From Demequina soli (GTDB lineage: Bacteria > Actinomycetota > Actinomycetes > Actinomycetales > Demequinaceae): 64,000 bases of DNA. The position numbers and the translations under genes are program-made. Positions 61,198-64,000 of the stretch are shown here, one piece after another. Position 1 is the first letter of the stretch. Each line of letters begins with the position of its first letter. The notes under the pieces are model-generated. The model saw nothing but the letters and a program-made list of their open reading frames with translations. It was not told where the DNA came from and ran no database searches. Location of the stretch: NCBI RefSeq assembly GCF_000971195.1, contig NZ_BBLZ01000004.1, positions 186,001 through 250,000 of the forward strand, written 5' to 3'.

Positions 61198-62130
61198 ATG
61201 ACCCCGACCCCCGAAGCCCGCCGGCCGCGCCGTCACCGCCTGCGCCGCCGCCTCGCGGCCGCCGCCATCGCCCTCCTGCTCGCCGTCGGCGTGCCCAGCT
61301 GGTGGGCGCTCAACCGCTACGTGGTGGACCACGTCGAGGTCGCGAACGCCTCCCAGCGGGAGGAGCAGGTGGCCGCCGAGGCCTCCACGGGCACCGCCGC
61401 ATCGTCGACCGACGCGCCCCAGGTCACCGTCACGGAGCACACCTACGGCTCGGGCTCCGACCAGGCCACCTACTACGTCGCCGACGTGGTGCTGAGCGAC
61501 ATCACGCAGCTGCGCTCGGCGTTCGCGAACGACGCGTTCGGCGAGAACATCGTCGAGTACCCGTCCGACATCGCGTCCGACGTGGGCGCCGCGTTCGCCG
61601 TCAACGGCGACTACTACGGCTTCCGCACCACCGGCATCGAGATCCGCAACGGCGTCCTCTACCGCGACGAGGGCGCCCGCGAGGGCGCCGTCATCTACGC
61701 CGACGGCACCATGGACGTGTACGACGAGACCTCCACCTCCGGCCAGGAGCTGCTCGACGCCGGCGCGTGGCAGACCCTGTCGTTCGGCCCCGGGCTGGTC
61801 CACGACGGGCAGGTCATGGACGGCATCGACACCGCCGAGGTCGACACCAACCTCGGCAACCACTCCATCCAGGGCGACCAGCCTCGTACCGCGATCGGCA
61901 TGATCTCCGCCAACCACTACGTCTTCGTCGTGGTCGACGGGCGCTCGAGCGAGAGCGCGGGCGTCACCCTGACCGAGCTCGCGTCGATCATGCAGGACCT
62001 GGGCGCCACCGAGGCGTACAACCTCGACGGCGGCGGCTCCTCGACCATGGTGAGCGACGGCTCGCTCGTCAACGACCCGCTCGGCAAGGGCCAGGAGCGC
62101 GGCACCTCCGACATCCTCTGGGTCGGCTGA
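61198..62130 (+). CDS. Phosphodiester glycosidase (NAGPA) domain protein, membrane-anchored
   Basis: This 310-aa protein has an N-terminal basic stretch and a single transmembrane segment (LAAAAIALLLAVGVPSWWAL), so it is exported and anchored. The domain has FAVNGDYYGFRTTGIEIRNG, QPRTAIGMISANHYVFVVVDGR and AYNLDGGGSSTMVSDG, the NAGPA/exopolysaccharide-biosynthesis signature. Related enzymes remove GlcNAc from phosphodiester-linked sugars. It is followed one bp later by a GT2-GtrA fusion, so both may act in wall or glycan modification. Confidence 0.85.
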   Translation: MTPTPEARRPRRHRLRRRLAAAAIALLLAVGVPSWWALNRYVVDHVEVANASQREEQVAAEASTGTAASSTDAPQVTVTEHTYGSGSDQATYYVADVVLSDITQLRSAFANDAFGENIVEYPSDIASDVGAAFAVNGDYYGFRTTGIEIRNGVLYRDEGAREGAVIYADGTMDVYDETSTSGQELLDAGAWQTLSFGPGLVHDGQVMDGIDTAEVDTNLGNHSIQGDQPRTAIGMISANHYVFVVVDGRSSESAGVTLTELASIMQDLGATEAYNLDGGGSSTMVSDGSLVNDPLGKGQERGTSDILWVG

Positions 62131-62131
62131 C

Positions 62132-63214
62132 GTGCGGGTCCTCATCCCGGCCTACGAGCCCGACGCGCGCCTCGTCGACCTCGTCGCGGCGCTGCGCCCG
62201 GGCGCCGCGGTGGTGGTCGTGGACGACGGGTCCGGACCCGCGCATCGTCCCCATTTCGACGCGTGCGAGGCGCTGGGCGCGACCGTGCTACGCCATCCCG
62301 CGAACCGCGGGAAGGCGGCGGCGCTCCGGACCGGCTTCGCATGGGCCCTCGCACACGCCCCCGGCGAGGCCGTGGTGTGCGCGGACAGCGACGGCCAGCA
62401 CACCGTCGAGGACATCGGCGCCGTCGCCGCGGCGCTCGCCTCGGCCCGGGACGATGCGGTGGTCCTGGGCGTCCGCGCGTTCGCCGGCGACGTGCCGCTG
62501 CGCTCGCGCGTGGGCAACCGCGCGACCACGGCCCTGCTCGCCGCCGCCACGGGGCGGCGCGTGACCGACACCCAGACGGGGCTGCGCGGCTACCCCGCCG
62601 CGCTGCTGCCCTGGGCGCTCGGCGTGCGCGGCGAGCGGTTCGCGTACGAGCTCGAGCTGCTCCTCGCCGCGTCGCGCCGGGGCATCGCCACGATCGAGGT
62701 GCCCATCGCGACCGTGTATCTCTCGGGCAACGCGTCCTCGCACTTCCGCCCGCTCGTGGACTCCGCCCGGGTGATGCGGCCGCTCGTGCTGTTCGCCGCA
62801 TCGTCCCTGATCGCGTTCGGGGTGGACACCGTCGCGCTGCTCGCGCTGTCGGCCGCGACCGGCAGCCTCGCCGCCGCGGTGGTGGGCGCGCGGGTGCTGA
62901 GCGCCTCGACCAACTTCGCGATCAACCGGCGCACCGTGTTCCGCTCGCGCGGCCGGGTCGGGGCGCAGGCGGTGCGCTACGCCGCGCTCGCGGGCGTCCT
63001 GCTGTTCCTCAGCTACTCGACGCTACGCACGCTGACCGAGCTCGGGGTGCCGCTGCTCGCCGCCAAGGTCGCGACGGACGCCGTGCTGTGGGCGCTGTCC
63101 TACGGGATCCAGCGCTCGCTCGTGTTCGCGCCGACGCCCTCCCCGGCAGCCGCGACGGAATCCACCACCGTGACGCTGATCGCGCACGAAAGCGGCGCGA
63201 GAACGCACGTGTGA
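62132..63214 (+). CDS. Glycosyltransferase family 2 fused to GtrA-like membrane domain
   Basis: This 360-aa protein has a GT2 domain at about 1-220 with PAYEPDARLVDLVAALR, VVVVDDGSGP and CADSDGQHTVEDIG (DxD region), then TQTGLRGYP. From about 210 (LVLFAASSLIAFGVDTVALLAL) four membrane helices in a GtrA-like arrangement follow, with NFAINRRTVFRSRG typical of GtrA. It is a dolichol-phosphate-mannose synthase-like enzyme coupled to a flippase-like part. GTG start at 62132, one bp after the NAGPA stop. Contains three motif words. Confidence 0.87.
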   Translation: MRVLIPAYEPDARLVDLVAALRPGAAVVVVDDGSGPAHRPHFDACEALGATVLRHPANRGKAAALRTGFAWALAHAPGEAVVCADSDGQHTVEDIGAVAAALASARDDAVVLGVRAFAGDVPLRSRVGNRATTALLAAATGRRVTDTQTGLRGYPAALLPWALGVRGERFAYELELLLAASRRGIATIEVPIATVYLSGNASSHFRPLVDSARVMRPLVLFAASSLIAFGVDTVALLALSAATGSLAAAVVGARVLSASTNFAINRRTVFRSRGRVGAQAVRYAALAGVLLFLSYSTLRTLTELGVPLLAAKVATDAVLWALSYGIQRSLVFAPTPSPAAATESTTVTLIAHESGARTHV

Positions 63215-63253
63215 CGCTCGGCCCGCGCGGCAGTGCGCACCTATCCTGGCGCG

Positions 63254-64000
63254 ATGAGTCCCCAGACCGGCGTGGGTCCCGCGCGCCCCGACCGCATGCA
63301 CGCCGTCTCCGACGAGAGCCGCGCCGTCGTCGACCTCGTGCTCGACTACACCCGCCGCCGCGCCCTGTACGAGGACATCCCGCTCGACGTGCCGGCCTCG
63401 CCGGAGGAGCTCGCGCAGGTCGCGTCCGGCTCGATCACGCCGGGGGGTCTCGGCGCCGAGCGTGCCCTCGCGCTGTTCGGCGACGTGCTGGCGCCGACGT
63501 GCCTCTCGACCGACCACCCGGGGTACCTGTCGTTCATCCCCTCGGCCCCGAGCAAGGCCGCCACCGCGTTCGACCTGGTGGTGTCCGCATCGTCCATCTA
63601 CGGCGGGTCCTGGCTCGAGGGCGCGGGCGCCGTGTTCGCAGAGAACGAGGTGCTCGCGTGGCTCGCGGGCGAGCTGGGCCTGCCCGAGACCGCCGGCGGC
63701 GTGTTCGTGCAGGGCGGCACGATCGGCAACCTCTCGGCGCTCGTGGCGGCACGCGACGCGGCCCGCCGCGCGCGGCGCGAGCGCGGCCTGCCCGACCCGG
63801 CCCGCTGGGTGGTGGTGTGCAGCGCGGAGTCGCACTCGTCGGTGGCCTCCGCCGCCGCCGTGATGGACGTCGACTGGGTCGGGATCGAGCCGGACGACGA
63901 CGGCCGGCTCCACGGCCACGCCGTCGAGGACGCGCTCACCGCCCACGGCGACGCGGTGTTCGCGGTGGTGGCGACCGCGGGAACCACCAACTTCGGGATC
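63254..64000 (+). CDS. PLP-dependent group II decarboxylase (aromatic-amino-acid/glutamate type), partial
   Basis: The first 249 codons of a fold-type I decarboxylase: MHAVSDESRAVVDLVLDYTRRR, STDHPGYLSFIPSAPSKAATAFDLVVSASSIYGGSWLEGAGAVFAENEVLAWL, FVQGGTIGNLSALVAARD, VCSAESHSSVASAAAVM (PLP stacking His) and VVATAGTTNFGI. This is the aromatic-L-amino-acid/cysteine-sulfinate/glutamate decarboxylase family. The Schiff-base Lys lies beyond the window end. TATCCT (63242-63247) is six bases before the ATG. Substrate cannot be told. Confidence 0.9.
   Translation, partial: MSPQTGVGPARPDRMHAVSDESRAVVDLVLDYTRRRALYEDIPLDVPASPEELAQVASGSITPGGLGAERALALFGDVLAPTCLSTDHPGYLSFIPSAPSKAATAFDLVVSASSIYGGSWLEGAGAVFAENEVLAWLAGELGLPETAGGVFVQGGTIGNLSALVAARDAARRARRERGLPDPARWVVVCSAESHSSVASAAAVMDVDWVGIEPDDDGRLHGHAVEDALTAHGDAVFAVVATAGTTNFGI

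Larger units (their letters stand above)
861..63595. repeat. Dispersed word GGGACGATGCG / CGCATCGTCCC
   Basis: The 10-mer GGGACGATGC starts at 861, 16857, 26245, 33331, 36385, 50627 and 62448 on the plus strand; its complement starts at 12570, 29800, 43290, 43540, 45243, 49964, 57483, 62242 and 62798. All but 50627 have a further G after GATGC. Thirteen further 9-mers (GGACGATGC or complement) start at 2301, 6721, 16938, 22295, 22864, 23219, 24519, 38056, 38130, 44196, 47458, 61066 and 63587. Position in genes varies by frame (ASS, DDA, RIVP, HRP). Four of the sites are between genes. Confidence 0.85.

Noticed and set aside
861..63595. Interpretation of GGGACGATGC as an FtsK-orienting polar sequence
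   Set aside because: Copies are equally frequent on both strands to the right of dif (about 13 against 15), whereas a polar motif should point toward dif.

Overview
This is a very G+C-rich window (clearly above 70% G+C by eye). It carries about 67 tightly packed genes, often with 1-28 bp overlaps even between convergent neighbours. Gene content points to an actinobacterium: pgsA-like/garA/ftsR/MerR order, large pyruvate carboxylase, fadA/fabG4/MaoC fatty-acid cluster, YigZ, EI24 and leaderless promoters of the TANNNT-N6/7-RTG type. A member of the Micrococcales (Cellulomonas/Demequina-like) is my best guess, but that is inference. No rRNA, tRNA, CRISPR array or complete insertion sequence was seen.

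The left end looks like the chromosome terminus. A sequence at 3074-3101 has the 11-6-11 architecture of a XerC/XerD dif site. It lies 36 bp after a PhdYeFM/PIN toxin-antitoxin module, and a second such module lies at 204-826. A MarR regulator and a drug/metabolite exporter with two matching operators sit between them. From 3.1 to 12.5 kb come a methyltransferase, a formylglutamate-amidohydrolase-like protein, two lipoproteins, an ABC exporter, YigZ, and an arsenic-type locus (arsR, aquaglyceroporin, divergent flavin monooxygenase). From 12.6 to 20 kb come flavodoxin, pyruvate carboxylase, and the MerR/FtsR/GarA/phosphatidyltransferase block. From 20 to 28.5 kb come a flavin monooxygenase, putA with a divergent LysR regulator, EI24, an amidohydrolase and OsmC.

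From 28.6 to 32.4 kb a self-contained operon (TetR, SCP2-like protein, class-III aminotransferase, MFS exporter) has no obvious textbook function. From 32.4 to 39.4 kb is a mix of small enzymes and transporters: HAD phosphatase, PuuD-like hydrolase, PfkB kinase, esterase, Nudix-NYN fusion, glutathione peroxidase, YitT, MFS. From 39.4 to 47.4 kb is a fatty-acid oxidation region: acyl-CoA dehydrogenase/oxidase and TetR divergent from thiolase, FabG4-type reductase and MaoC hydratase, followed by fadD and glutaminase. From 48.4 to 51.8 kb is a TetR/amidase/agmatine deiminase nitrogen cluster. From 52 to 55 kb is the anaerobic ribonucleotide reductase operon nrdD-nrdG behind a pair of NrdR boxes. 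The right end holds a VanY-like peptidase with a low-complexity linker, a dihydroorotate dehydrogenase-like enzyme, a PadR/membrane-protein pair, an FAD protein, a phosphodiester-glycosidase-domain protein with a GT2-GtrA fusion, and a PLP decarboxylase cut by the window end.

The most unusual signal is a non-palindromic word, GGGACGATGCG. The 10-mer core GGGACGATGC occurs 16 times, and GGACGATGC 29 times. It is found on both strands about equally, inside genes in all three reading frames and between genes, and it imposes codons (GCA, GAT, CAT, CGT) that are otherwise rare here. Other unexplained structure includes a 69-bp block shared by the upstream regions of pyruvate carboxylase and the dihydroorotate dehydrogenase-like gene, and two long inverted-repeat elements between convergent genes (48325-48423 and 51856-52023).
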